Shown piece after piece: positions 46,175 through 57,254 of a DNA stretch of 64,000 nucleotides (positions within the stretch are counted from its first letter, which is position 1; each line of letters opens with the position of its first letter). Below the pieces are notes generated by a model. It ran no database searches and was not told the DNA's origin. It was given only the letters and a program-made list of their open reading frames with translations. A program made the translations under genes and the position numbers. This DNA comes from Raphanus sativus (lineage: Eukaryota > Streptophyta > Magnoliopsida > Brassicales > Brassicaceae): assembly GCF_000801105.2 (NCBI RefSeq), contig NC_079514.1, positions 6,758,001 to 6,822,000 of the forward strand. The letters run 5' to 3'.

Positions 46175-46531
46175 CATATTATTAAATTAATATTTTTGTT
46201 CAATTATGCATGGGACATCATACTTTTGGCTGTACTAATTTACATTTCATATTATTGTATATTATTTTAAGGCATAATAATCATCATATGATGTTTTCAA
46301 TTCATATGTTAATATACTTACTATCCAAGTTTCATTCACGTTTAATTGTAACCTATATAAATCTTAACAAACTATGCATTCCGTTTTAGCAGCATATTTC
46401 ATTAATTATAAATAATTTGTTAAAAGATTTATATAGGTTACAATTAAACGTGAATGAAACTTGCAAAGCCAGCATAATATTATGAAATGGTGAAGATGGA
46501 AAGCTTGACTGGTGTCCAAACTTTAGCCAAA
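46175..46531. repeat. Tandem segmental duplication, copy B (empty sites)
   Basis: Pre-insertion version of copy A. It contains an inverted repeat of ~47 bp (CAAGTTTCATTCACG... at 46326 and its complement ending about 46463), so the unit itself may be an old foldback element. Confidence 0.8.
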
Positions 46532-46883
46532 AAGAAGAAGACTGACTGGTGTGGGTAAGGTTGGGTTGGCAGTAGGCGGTATGAAGATGGGTTGGTCAAA
46601 GCTTCAAACTTCTTATGAACGACTAGAATCGAGCGTAAAACTCTTACAGTGAACTCGTCTTCGATGTTGACAATTGTCTGCCCTTGCATTCAAAAAGCTC
46701 TATTGGAACGACTAGAAAAGCCCACCATGACTACTGCTTACGACTCGCAAAGAATTGGCAGTTGTTAATAAGGCCCTTAGATATTGATTCAACAGAAAGA
46801 TAAAAGACGAGTATATGACCTACGACCGAGTCTAGTCGCGAAGAATTGGCTGTTATCTAGTCGAAGGCTCAAAGAATTACAAC
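46532..46883. other. Unassigned sequence with higher GC
   Basis: Contains repeated GACTAGAA-, GAATTGGC- and AGTCTACG-like words, but no gene or element that I recognise. Confidence 0.3.
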
Positions 46884-46891
46884 AGTCTACG

Positions 46892-47141
46892 CAGAGGCGG
46901 ACCTATGTGCACGGTAGGGGTGTCACTTGCACCGGGTTAAATTATAGAAGTTAGATTTTTAACCTTAAGAAAATAGATACTTTGGTTAAATTATTGTTAG
47001 TTGACACCCCTTAACTTAAGCTCAAACTCATACGTTTCATATTTTTAAGTGATTATATCTTTTTCTTTTTAGTATAAATAATTTATTTTAACTCTAATAA
47101 TATTATGACACAGGTTAAAATGCATGCTAGGTCCGCCACTG
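46892..47141. mobile_element. hAT-type MITE with perfect 8-bp TSD
   Basis: The termini CAGAGGCGGACCTA and TAGGTCCGCCACTG are inverted repeats. They are flanked by AGTCTACG at 46884-46891 and 47142-47149. 250 bp, non-coding. Confidence 0.88.
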
Positions 47142-47200
47142 AGTCTACGTCTATATGGTTTTGTGTGTTTGACGCGATACATCAGTGTTTTGGTACATTA

Positions 47201-47499
47201 GGGCAACCTTATCCAGAGAAACTGCCAATTTTTTTTTAAAAAAAACTAATAGAAAAATTAGATAAGACAAATGGTATTATCGGTTAATCGTCTATGTAAT
47301 TTTTTTCATATCATAATTGTAATATCATACGAATCAGCATTAAAAAATTATATTTCAGTTTTCCTTAGTTATTAAAGCAAATAAGAATATGACAACTGTA
47401 AAAGCACCATCCTGTAGAGAATCCTCCGATTATAATTGATTAATTTTATTTTTTTATAATAAATAATAATCTCTTTAGATTCCACTGTTGGACATGCTC
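47201..47499. mobile_element. Tourist-like MITE with TTA TSD
   Basis: The left GGGCAACCTTATCC and right GTTGGACATGCTC ends are roughly inverted and flanked by TTA at 47198-47200 and 47500-47502. A second MITE-like left end (GAACATCTTCAATT) follows directly at 47503; its other end was not found. Confidence 0.55.
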
Positions 47500-47502
47500 T
47501 TA

Positions 47503-48864
47503 GAACATCTTCAATTATTAGATGAGTTTCTTAAATTTGTTATAGTTAACTAATAATTTATTATTGTTTTTATTGCATCATTTAAAAAAGTCTAATTCAC
47601 CTAAGTAGACATTTTTCAAAATTTTATCACAAAAAAGGTCTTTAAGAAAAATAACCACAATGTTTCATTTAATAGTTCAACCATTATACCTTAGATATAT
47701 AAATGAAAATAAATAAATAAATAACAAAAAAATTATGGTTTCGAATTATATGTTTTCAAATTTGAATTTTTTGGTTAAAATTTTTCTGAATATTTGTTCA
47801 AACTTTTTTTATAGTTTTTTCAAAAAGAATTGAAATTTGAAAATGCTTTTTAAAACTACTTAAAAAATATATTTTCAATTTTTGATATTATTTTTTATAA
47901 AATTTTAAACTTCAATCATAAAATCCATCCCTAACTCTAAATCTTAGGATAAATTTTAATTCTAAAGGTATAAGTGTAATTTACTTCTTTAGTGAAACAT
48001 TTTGATCATTTTAATATTTAGAAATTATATTTGTGACAAAAACTTTTTACGACTATTTTATGGTATTTCTCTTGTAAAAACATTTAAATATTTGTAACAT
48101 TTAAATATGTTACAAACTGGTAAAACTCAAAAGTGTATTTGGCTTTTTTGGAAGCACGATATTTTACCAAATTGCTTCGACACATTACGATTCTGACGAA
48201 TTAATTCATGGAGAACCCAAAAGTTTCGTAACATTTCTTACACCCAAGTTGCAGAATCTGACAGCTGATGAAGTAAAAAATTATGTTACTGACGATTTCA
48301 GTGGTGATGAAACTGCGAATGCAGTCGTAAATTTCCACCGGTTTGTTTTCTTGCTTTCCGACACTGAATAGAAGACAAAAAGCCAAAAACAACATAGATA
48401 ATTAGGAATATGTATACGTTTGATTATCTCTTTGTGGAAGTTGGTTAAATCTAGAATTGAATTATCTAACATTATACTGCTTCGTTTCATAAAAATGCAT
48501 ATTTAAAAAAAAACAAATTGGTTCAAAATATGATTTTTATATTCTCAAAGCATGTTATATCAAATAATAGTTATTAAAAGATTAATTGCATTAAATTAGT
48601 AATTTTTATTGGTTCAAAATTACGAAAAAAAAGAATTATAAAAAGTTATATATTTACTACTAAGACTTAATATGTAAAAACACTAAAATATATATCATTA
48701 AAATAAAGCGAGTACATGTTATGTTTTTGTTGAAAGAATCGTTAAAGAAATAAAATACAGCCTTTGAATTATGTTTTTACTAACTTCCGTAAACAAATTT
48801 GCATTTGAGCTTTCATTTTTTTTTTTGTAGAAAAATCCGAGCTTTAATAGTTTAAATAGGTTAA
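47503..48864. other. AT-rich interval without genes
   Basis: Apart from the MITE-like start, nothing recognisable. Around 48811 GAGCTTTCA, a T run, GTAGAAAAATCC and GAGCTTTAA suggest another micro-insertion with an imperfect duplication. Confidence 0.35.
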
Positions 48865-49444
48865 AATCACTACAAGAAAACATATCAATTACAAGGGCCA
48901 TATTCCTTGTTAATTCGTTGTAATAGGAAGCTTACAACGAAATAACAAGGAATAGCGTTTCGTTGTAAAACGTCCGTCGTAACGGAAGATTCGTTGTAAC
49001 TTCCTTGTAACATTTACGACGAAATAAATTCGTCGTAAAGGCGAAGAGAAGATTTCGTTGTAATTTCGTAGTTACCCTTCGTCGTAAAAGACTAGTACAG
49101 TTTCCTTGTAAAGTCGTCTTTAAGTGCTTGTACATTTTACAACGAATTTACAAGTCCTTCTATGTTAAGTCCTTGTAATCTTTACGAGGAATTTACAAGT
49201 ATTTTCTTGTAAATTCCTTGTACAGTTTACGAGGATTTTACAAGTATTTCCTTGTAAACTCCTTGTAACCATTACAAATCATTGAGGTATTATTATAATT
49301 TTATAAAATATTCAAAATTTAAAATATTTAAATTATAAAATGAAATACTGGAAATTTAATTACTTGAAAGAAATTATATAAATGTCATAAAGTAATATTC
49401 AAATTTATAATGGAAACAAAATTTAAAAAAAAAAAAAAAAAAAA

Positions 49445-49897
49445 CTAAGGTAGGACACCGTCAAAGTAGTTGTTGGGGACGTTCTTTCCCGGAGAATCTC
49501 GTACTTCATCTACGGGTTCCGTCTGGAAGAGTAGGACGAAGTCTCCCTCTTGCGGCTTTGTTGACAAAGCTTGTTTCCACCGTCCATCCCTTCTTTTTAG
49601 GAGCCACCTTGAAAAAAAATCATAGTAATTTACTTAATTATATAAAAATGATAAGAAAATAAAATATACTTTAATTTAAAAAAAAATCTAATCAGTCGTT
49701 TAAATACCACAACCTAAATTTACCACATAAACTAACCACCAAAACTAATTACCTAAATTAATCACCTACTAATTACCTAAACTAACCACTTAAACTAATT
49801 ACCTAAAACCTAAACTAATATTTTAAGAAGAAACATACCTTGAGAGGTGTAAGGGAGGAGTGGTTTGAGAGGAATGAAGGAGGCATTCCTCATTCAT
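49445..49897 (-). CDS. Small two-exon ORF in the CACTA element, possible transposon gene end
   Basis: Exons 49897-49839 (MNEECLLHSSQTTPPLHLS) and 49607-49445 join in frame across a CAAG/GTATGT donor and a pyrimidine-rich TTTTCAAG acceptor. They give 73 residues ending KNVPNNYFDGVLP. The second exon reads GRWKQALSTKPQEGDFVLLF and VDEVRDSPGK without stops. I do not recognise a named domain. In a CACTA element it may be the 3' part of a TNPA-like gene or a deletion derivative. Evidence is frame continuity and splice signals only. Confidence 0.4.
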
Positions 49898-49944
49898 GTT
49901 TCGAGTTATATATAGAAACACCATTCCTCTTAAAGTCATCGTAA

Positions 49945-51235
49945 TTTTACGAGGAATCTACCAGGCCCGCGTTTTTAGAGTTACAACGAATTTAGAAGGA
50001 AACATTACAACGAATCTACAAGGAATTATTTACAACGAATTTACAAGGAAAGCATTACAACGAATTTACAAGGACAGCGTATTACGAGGAATCTACCAGG
50101 CCCGTGTTTTCAGTTACGACGAATTTACTAGGACTATATATGAAATCCCGAAAATCAAATCCCTAAACCCCAAAATCAGTTATCTATATAACACTACCCT
50201 TTTACCCCATCATCCCTTTTATCCAATTTTCTCTTAAACCATAAAATCCAATTAAATCCTTAAAACCCAAAGCATAAGTATTATAATCAGACAACATAGA
50301 AATGTACTAAGTTTTAAACTGACTTATATACTAATTAAAAACTGATTTATATACAACGAATTTACAAAGAAAGTATTACAACGAATTTACAAGGAAAAAA
50401 TTACAACGAATTTACCATGTCCGCGTTTTTAGTTACAACGAATTTACAAGGAAGGATTGCAACGAATTTACAAGGAAACTTTTACAACGAATTTACAAGG
50501 AATGTATTACAACGAATTTACAAGGACAGCGTATTACGAGGAATCTACCAGGCCCGTGTTTTCAGTTACGACGAATTTACTAGGACTTTATATGAAATCC
50601 CGAAAATCAAATCCCTAAGCCCCAAAATCAGTTGTCTATATAACACTACCCTTTTACCCCATCATCCCTTTTATCCAATTTTCCCTTAAACCATAAAATC
50701 CAATTAAATCCTTAAAACCCAAAGCAAGTATTATAATCAGACAACATAGAAATGCATTAAGTTTTAAACTGACTTATATACTAATTAAAAACTGATTAAT
50801 ATACAACGAATTTACAAGGAAAGTATTACAACGAATTTACAAGGAAAGAATTACAACGAATTTACCATGTCCACGTTTTTAGTTACAACGAATTTACAAG
50901 GAAGGATTGCAAAGAATTTACAAAGAAATTTTTACAACGAATTTACAAGGAATGAATTACAACGAATTTACAAGGACACATGTATTACGAGGAATCTACC
51001 AGTCCCGTGTTCTCCATTACGACGAATTTACTAGGACTATATCTGAATCCCTGAAAATCAAATCCCTAAACCCCAAAGTCTATTACCTATAACATTATAT
51101 CCTTTTTACCACATCTTCCTCTTTATCCAATTTTCTCTAAAATCCTAAACTCCAATTTAATCCTTAAAATCCAATGAATAGTTATTATAACCAAACAACA
51201 TACACATGCATTAAGTCTTAAACTGATTTATATAT
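49945..51235. repeat. Three tandem copies of a ~452-bp unit inside the CACTA element
   Basis: The landmark GTATTACGAGGAATCTACCAG recurs at about 50078, 50530 and 50982. Each unit carries a cluster of TACAACGAATTTACAAGGA words plus a common spacer (ATCAAATCCCTAAACCCCAAA...). Copies 1 and 2 are the closest pair. Confidence 0.88.
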
Positions 51236-51262
51236 TTAAAACACATATTACATCATTCTAAA

Positions 51263-51480
51263 TCATTCGAGATTTTATCAATATCAACAAAATATTGATC
51301 ATCATTGTTTGCATTGAACTCGTCTTCACCTTCTTATTTATCATAACGTCGGAAATTTTCATATTGACGGTTATCCGGATCAATAAGAGAGATGTCATCA
51401 GTTTGTTGTTCAAATACTTTGACTTCAATGATACAAGCTTCTTCTTGAAAATGTGATTCCAACAATTATTCCTCCATGAG
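51263..51480 (-). pseudogene. CACTA TNP2-type transposase C-terminal remnant
   Basis: The minus-strand frame reads EACIIEVKVFEQQTDDISLI, then DNRQYENFRRYDK, a stop, EGEDEFNANNDDQYFVDIDK. A short acidic Asp/Asn-rich tail of this kind ends many plant TNP2-like proteins. The rest of TNP2 is absent, so the element would need a transposase from elsewhere. Confidence 0.5.
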
Positions 51481-51875
51481 GTGTAATTTTAATAGCAATT
51501 AATCAAATTATTCTAGAATCTCTAAACCGAGGGAATGGAATGAAATTAACTTGCTCGGCTTGAGAATCTTTACAACGAAATCAGTTTGGTAAAATACACT
51601 TAAAACACGTTTTCACCAAAAAGATAATGTTAACATGTTTCGTCGTAAAAGCCTTGTAAAGTTACAAGGACTTTACAACGAATTTTCTCTTTCCTCATAA
51701 AATAGATGTAAATTTACATGTAAGTTACGACGAAGTTTTTTCCTTGTAACTTTAATAGGATTTTACAACGAAAGTCAGTTTCATCGTAAATTCCTAGTAA
51801 TTTACTCGTAAATTTACGAGGAATATAATTCCTTGTAATATTTCCTTGTTATATGCATGTTTTCTTGTAGTGAAT

Positions 51876-52733
51876 CTATGTCTTTTACGGAATTAACATT
51901 ATATATAGACATTTTTACGTATTTTTTATATTATAAAATATTAAAATAATAAATATATTGAATAATTGACAAGTCAGTAATTAACTATTACATATAAAAA
52001 TAAATTGACACAAGCACGTAAATCTAAACAATCACTCATATTTATTTACAATCATTATATGGTAAAGAAATTCAAAAAATCACTTTTTAATACTTCACTG
52101 TTGTAAATAAATCCAAACAATCACTGTTTTAAATGACATATAATTAAATTTAAATGATATTAATATATATACACAATATATTTTAATATAGTTATTTATT
52201 GAATGAGGCTTCCTACTAATATGGTTTTATGCACATTTGTATTTTTTTATAATTTGTTTTTGAAATTATTGATAACAAAATTTTAAGTATAGAACTTTTA
52301 ATACTTTTAGTAATTTATTATCATTTTAAAAAAATTCAATGCAGATTTTGAATTTTTTGTTCGGTAATGTAGACAAGAAAATATGTTGTCAAAAAAGATT
52401 GAACCCAAGCTATTGAGTTCTTCACAAAAGAATTAAAATTAAAATATTAAATTTTCAATATTTTTTCAAAGAAATTTCTTTTATTATTCATTTCTTTAAA
52501 ATGGGTTAATGGATTTTTTGTTGTATTTAATACTTTATTATTTATATGTTAATACTTTAATTATTTCATTAAAATAAAATCTTACTGCAACTTATACATA
52601 AAAAAAAGTCAGTCATCGATTTTAAGAAAATAATAAATTTTATTATTATTATAAAATTTACTGCATAAATCTACAGTTTTTACCACATAATTTTTACCGT
52701 AAATTACATTTAATTACAAAATATAGTGCAACT
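51876..52733. other. AT-rich interval without genes
   Basis: No exon or bounded element recognised. Confidence 0.4.
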
Positions 52734-53295
52734 CTGCTTTAATACTATGTGTCGCCAATCAGAGTCATAGCCAAGACCGGTCATGGATAAAAAAAATAGT
52801 TTTTGATATGTCATATAAATATCTATCAATCGAGTTAGATCTTTTTGCACTAATGATCTTGCCGACGTGCTGAAAACAAGTAACAAGTTGATCTGTTCAT
52901 GTAGTTGGCACGTTATCACTTTACTTAACTCCAAAACTCCGCTTTAATACTAGGGCTTTTTTAGGGAATAACCAAAAAAAATAGAAATTAGATTTTTAGG
53001 GAGAGAGAAGAGAGAAATAGGAAGAGAAAAGAGGAGAGAGGTTGGGATTTTAGATAGATTGTGAATTATGGGTTTTTTTTAGGTTATTAAGCCCAATTTC
53101 CCATATGTGTCGCCAATCAGAGTCATAGCCAAGACCGGTCATGGATAAAAAAAATAGTTTTTGATATGTCATATAAATATCTATCAATCGAGTTAGATCT
53201 TTTTGCACTAATGATCTTGCCGACGTGCTGAAAACAAGTAACAAGTTGATCTGTTGATGTAGTTGGCACGTTATCCCTTTACTTAACTCCAAAAC
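52734..53295. repeat. Direct duplication (~190 bp) split by a ~150-bp insertion
   Basis: TGTGTCGCCAATCAGAGTC through CTTAACTCCAAAAC occurs at about 52748-52937 and 53106-53294, offset 358 bp, nearly identical. Between them is TAGGGCTTTTTTAGGGAATAACC ... GGTTATTAAGCCCAATTTCCCATA, an inverted-ended insert flanked by TA. The duplicated unit includes CTTTAATAC at its border, so a tandem duplication seems to predate the insertion. Confidence 0.7.
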
Positions 53296-53470
53296 ATCTA
53301 CATATGTCATCTTTGAACCTTCGCGTCTTTGGTTTGTCTGATTCATAAATATCTTTTATCTTTTTACCCAATAGTCGGTCAAAATCAGATTCAGCAAAGG
53401 TATATCTTTATTTTCCTGACATCTAAAAATCAGATTTAAATTTACTAAGAAGGAAAACTAATTAACTTTT

Positions 53471-54319
53471 GAGAAAAACTTTAACTTAAGGCTTTCTCTC
53501 TCTAATATTTTTCTCTGCCTTCTCTCTACACCTACCACCGTTGCGAACTCGTCTCCGGCCGGCGGTTCCGGTTTCTCTAGCCGCCGCCGGTCTGGTTTTC
53601 GTCTTAGGCTTTCCTTTTATCTTTTTTTTCTTGTCCTTTCTTAGCTTACGGCCATGCACCCTCCTTCTCGGTGGTGGTCCGTCTTAGGTTTTCCGGGACG
53701 CGGTGGTTCATGCTCTGTTTGTCGCCGGCGTAGGTCTCTGGGACCGTACTGTTCCCATCTTCGGTATTGGTCGCCGGCTTCTGTCTTCCAAAGATGCGTT
53801 CGAGCTGAGAGTAGGGTGATTTGTTCTGGTGTTTGGAGGCTAATTTCGGAGGAGTTCTCGGCGGCGGCGATGGAAGCTCTCTGAAAATCGAGCCTATGTT
53901 GCATGCCGACGATTCCTATACCTCTAATATTTGTCGTTGGAGGTGGATTCGACGGCCTTTGGTCTTGTCCCGGTGATTCCGGTGGTTTGGTTTCGATTGA
54001 TTCAGCGTCGGCCTCTGTTTGGGATGGAGTTGGTGATTTGAATTCCGGTGATGGTACGGTTGCGGCCCCGGCGGCGAGCTCTAGCCGATCGAGACGACAA
54101 AGTTCTTGCATCCGACACGCGTCTCCGCGGGGTTGTGGATTCAACACGTGGATGATGATTTGGGTTGGAGCAGTGGTTTGTTAGGCTCGGGTTTTCCAGT
54201 GGGCTTGAACGATTTCGTGTATGTGTGGGCTTTTCGTTTTCTTTTTCAGTTGTTTTGTTAATGGGTTTTTGTGTAAAATATCTTTGTTAATAAGAATATT
54301 TCAGATGGCAAAAAAAAAA
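53471..54319 (+). mobile_element. Retroposed poly(A)-ended sequence with 17-bp TSD
   Basis: It is flanked by AAAACTAATTAACTTTT at 53454-53470 and 54320-54336, and ends GGC followed by a poly(A) run. The body is notably GC-rich (GCCGGCGG, CGGCGGCGG) compared with its surroundings and lacks a long convincing frame. It is probably a non-autonomous LINE-related element or a 5' piece of a LINE; no reverse transcriptase is present. Confidence 0.7.
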
Positions 54320-54527
54320 AAAACTAATTAACTTTTACAAAGCAAAAAAACAAAATTAATCTTGGGGTCCCGTTTCTTTACGTTTATATCCATAATAACT
54401 TATTTGTGTATTCATAGCTAAGAGAAGGTCGTCTCTTGACGTTTTACAGCTTTTGTTATTCTTTATATAAGAAAAAAGGAAAAGCTTATGCGTCTCGTAA
54501 CTACATCTCTCTCCAACAAACACACAT

Positions 54528-54570
54528 AAAGACACTTAACATTTTGTTAAAAAAAAAAGACACTTAACAT
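54528..54570. repeat. Micro-insertion between 15-bp direct repeats
   Basis: AAAGACACTTAACAT occurs at 54528-54542 and 54556-54570; the insert is TTTGTT plus A7. Confidence 0.65.
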
Positions 54571-54735
54571 GATCTCATGCCTACTTAGACCAAATATTAC
54601 ACAACATTTTATATAAAGACGCTTAAGATGATCGCATGTCTACTTAGACCAAATATTACACAAGATTATATATAAAGACGCTTAACATGATCGCATGTCT
54701 ACTTGGACCAAAATATTACACAAGAAACCTTACAA
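54556..54735. repeat. Three copies of a 59-bp tandem repeat at the 3' end of the DOG1-like gene
   Basis: CTTAACATGATCGCATGTCTACTTAGACCAAATATTACACAAG recurs with starts at 54563, 54622 and 54681, period 59. The last copy ends about 20 bp from the stop codon, so the array probably lies in the 3' UTR. Confidence 0.85.
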
Positions 54736-54753
54736 GAGACTCGTACTCATACA

Positions 54754-55611
54754 TCAACAAGTGGTTGATCTTTTTGACTTCCCAGCTCCACCTCTAGCGG
54801 CAGCTGCATCCTCCGCACGTGCACACCCAAAACGACGCTCTTCTCTAACTCTTCCCCACTCATGCAACGAGACGTGTAATCTTTTCCCGGAGAGCAAAAA
54901 CTCCGCCGCTTGAACCGGCGTCAAAACCTCCACGATCTTCTTAAGTGTATATAGCCTCAGCTTATCAGCCTCCGCTATTAAAACCGCCATGCCCTCTTCA
55001 TGCTTATCTAAAGCATCTTCAACAGCCACGTCAGCTTCAACCGAGTCCCTCGAGAAAGCCGTGACGGCTATTGGCATATCAGCAACATCCTCTTGCATAT
55101 TCGCAGAAAGCTTCGTTATCTTATCTTCTTTATCTATCACCTCCACATGCAAGTCGTTGATTTTGGCAAGCTGCATCGCGTTTAGCTCGCTCATGGAACT
55201 ATCACCGTCATGCACATCGACGACTTCTTCATCCATCTTGAGGAGATACTGAAAAAGCTGAGTTTCTGCATGGGAACCACATAGAGCGTATATGATTCTC
55301 ATGAACGATGAAGGACGACACCCTCCAATCCATAGAAGACCATTCTCTAGAGAAGAGTTCCACGACGGTGCAAGGTAGCCAGAGCAGCATCGGTCGGCCA
55401 GCTCCAATCTTCTTTCGGCGTATTTTTGGAAGTCGTTGACGATTCTACCAACGAGTTCTTCGAGTTTGTGATGATCGTAGGCGTTGGATTGTTGACTCAT
55501 GAGCCCTTCTTTGAGATCAACTATGTGTTTAGATTGTGTACACATCCACTCATAGTAACATTCCTTTTGAAGGTGTCCAATCCCACAAATCGAAGAACTA
55601 CCACTCGCCAT
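54754..55611 (-). CDS. DOG1-domain protein (DOG1-like)
   Basis: Single-exon frame of 285 residues. The DOG1 domain begins at CYYEWMCTQSKHIVDLKEGL (about residues 18-37) and continues through LEELVGRIVNDFQKYAERR and APSWNSSLENGLLWIGGCRPS to about residue 105. A C-terminal helical region with DALDKHEEGMAVLIAEADKL and PVQAAEFLLSGKRLHVSLHEWG follows, as in DOG1 and TGA factors, but there is no bZIP. DOG1 controls seed dormancy and binds PP2C phosphatases and haem; the roles of the DOG1-like genes are less clear. In Arabidopsis several DOG1-like genes lie together at At4g18650-At4g18690, and this is the only copy seen here. I cannot say which one it matches. The C-terminus is Ala/Arg-rich and ends STTC. 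Confidence 0.82.
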   Translation of the reverse strand: MASGSSSICGIGHLQKECYYEWMCTQSKHIVDLKEGLMSQQSNAYDHHKLEELVGRIVNDFQKYAERRLELADRCCSGYLAPSWNSSLENGLLWIGGCRPSSFMRIIYALCGSHAETQLFQYLLKMDEEVVDVHDGDSSMSELNAMQLAKINDLHVEVIDKEDKITKLSANMQEDVADMPIAVTAFSRDSVEADVAVEDALDKHEEGMAVLIAEADKLRLYTLKKIVEVLTPVQAAEFLLSGKRLHVSLHEWGRVREERRFGCARAEDAAAARGGAGKSKRSTTC

Positions 55612-56915
55612 CTCTCTTCGTTGGTTAGTTCGTGAAGTTTATTAAACGTTACTCGATGGTCTTATAGACATCGGATTGGTGGATGTATGTGTACTCTTTA
55701 ATTATATTTATATTATATATGTGCGTTAAGTTAAAAACTGTAATTATAATAACATGCAGATACGCCGGGTACGTGTTATCAAGATACGAATTAGCTTTAT
55801 GCGAAATCGTAGTTTAACCTTTATTATAATTGAATGTTTCTCTCTTGGTTTGTGGATCTTTCTTTTTAAGACGGAAACGGACAAAAGGGCTCGGATGAAT
55901 GTAGTAGCACTTGCCTGACAATAATTTTGGACGTATATGTCAAATTGAAATATAAACTTAAGATACAAAATATCTTCTTAATATCTTCTCGTTATGACCG
56001 TTGGATTTAATTATGTTTAATCTAGCGGTGTCTAACGATTTTCAAATCATATGTAAAAGGAGCATCCACTGCATGCCTCCCATAACTTCTTATTTTTGTA
56101 AATGTATAATAGGTAAGGATATAAACATTTATAGGATAATCAAATTATGATAATTGATAAATTTTTATATTTATTGATAATTCAAAGATTTTTTTTTTTG
56201 TAATTTATATGCTTGTAAATATATTATATTATTGTTTTTAATTATAATATTTATTACTTTAAATAAATATATGAAAATTTAAATATTATTCAAAATTAAA
56301 TTTAAATATTATTTTAGAAATTTCTTAAAGAAAAAAAAATATTTGTTGTTAAATCCCATGTTTTAAATATATGACATCACAAGTTCCGTATATATATATA
56401 TAAATATTTTATCACTGATATTAAATTATTTTTATGATATTTTATGGTTTTATAAAACTTATTAAGAAAAACGAAAAATAAATCGATAATAGTAGTAATA
56501 CAAATTAGTAAACAGTTCATTCATTAAGTTAATTTTTATGAAATAGAAATTTATATAAAATATTTTTATTTTAAATCAAATGTTTTAAATATAAGAAATC
56601 ACTATATAATATTTTTTAAAGATATTGTCTTTTCAAAGAAAAAAAAAACAGATTGTCTTTTTGATACTAAATTCTTTAATGATATTGATATGAGTTTATA
56701 AAAAAATATTAATAAATACGAAAATAAAATAGATAATTTAAGTAGTTGCAAATAGTAAATTTTTTATTCATTAACGAAAAATTATGAAATTGAAATTTTT
56801 ACTAAATAAAAAAAATCCTATTGTTAAATTACATGTTGTAAATATAGCAAATTGCTATACATTTTTTTATTTTTGTCATATTGCCTTTTTGATGATATTT
56901 TTTATTATATTGATA

Positions 56916-56956
<41 letters not shown>

Positions 56957-57192
56957 GAAACATAGGTAATGGTAATTAGTAAATAATTTATTCATTAAAG
57001 AAACAATTGTAATTGACAATTTTAAAATTAACATGAGCACGGTACATATAATACATAAGTGAATGCTAAAATAATATTATAGAGATTTTTCTGTCAATTG
57101 TGTGTTGCTAAAACTTCAAATTCAACCTATTATATTGCATTAATTGAACTCTGAATATTATTAATATTATTAATATTCTTTTTTAATTTCTT
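55612..57192. other. Very AT-rich gene-free interval
   Basis: Holds a (TA)n microsatellite at about 56919-56953 and several imperfect repeats with the phrase AAATATAGCAAATTGC/AAATATAAGAAATCAC around 56.3-56.9 kb. No gene seen; the expected MRH1 gene (At4g18640) is absent. Confidence 0.5.
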
Positions 57193-57243
57193 AAAACAAT
57201 TGATAGAAAAACAAAGGTTAAGCAAAAAAAAAAACAATTGATA
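57193..57243. repeat. Micro-insertion between 13-bp direct repeats
   Basis: AAAACAATTGATA occurs at 57193-57205 and 57231-57243; the insert is GAAAAACAAAGGTTAAGC plus poly(A). Confidence 0.6.
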
Positions 57244-57254
57244 AAAACCCACAC

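Larger units (their letters stand above)
48868..51872. mobile_element. Complete 3,005-bp CACTA (En/Spm) element with 3-bp TSD
   Basis: It starts CACTACAAGAAAACAT and ends ATGTTTTCTTGTAGTG, perfect 16-bp inverted ends, flanked by AAT at 48865-48867 and 51873-51875. The subterminal regions are packed with short motifs of the type TTACAAGGAA/TTACAACGAA in both orientations, as expected for transposase binding. It holds two transposase-gene remnants and a ~452-bp triplication, so it is probably non-autonomous. Confidence 0.93.

Noticed and set aside
52710..53346. Two similar minus-strand frames (LVFSTSARSLVQKDL...) as a duplicated small gene
   Set aside because: No domain, no start context or splice logic; the similarity comes from the direct DNA duplication.
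53641..54147. 168-residue minus-strand frame
   Set aside because: It lies antisense in a GC-rich retroposed sequence; low-complexity Pro/Ser/Glu composition and no homologous domain recognised.
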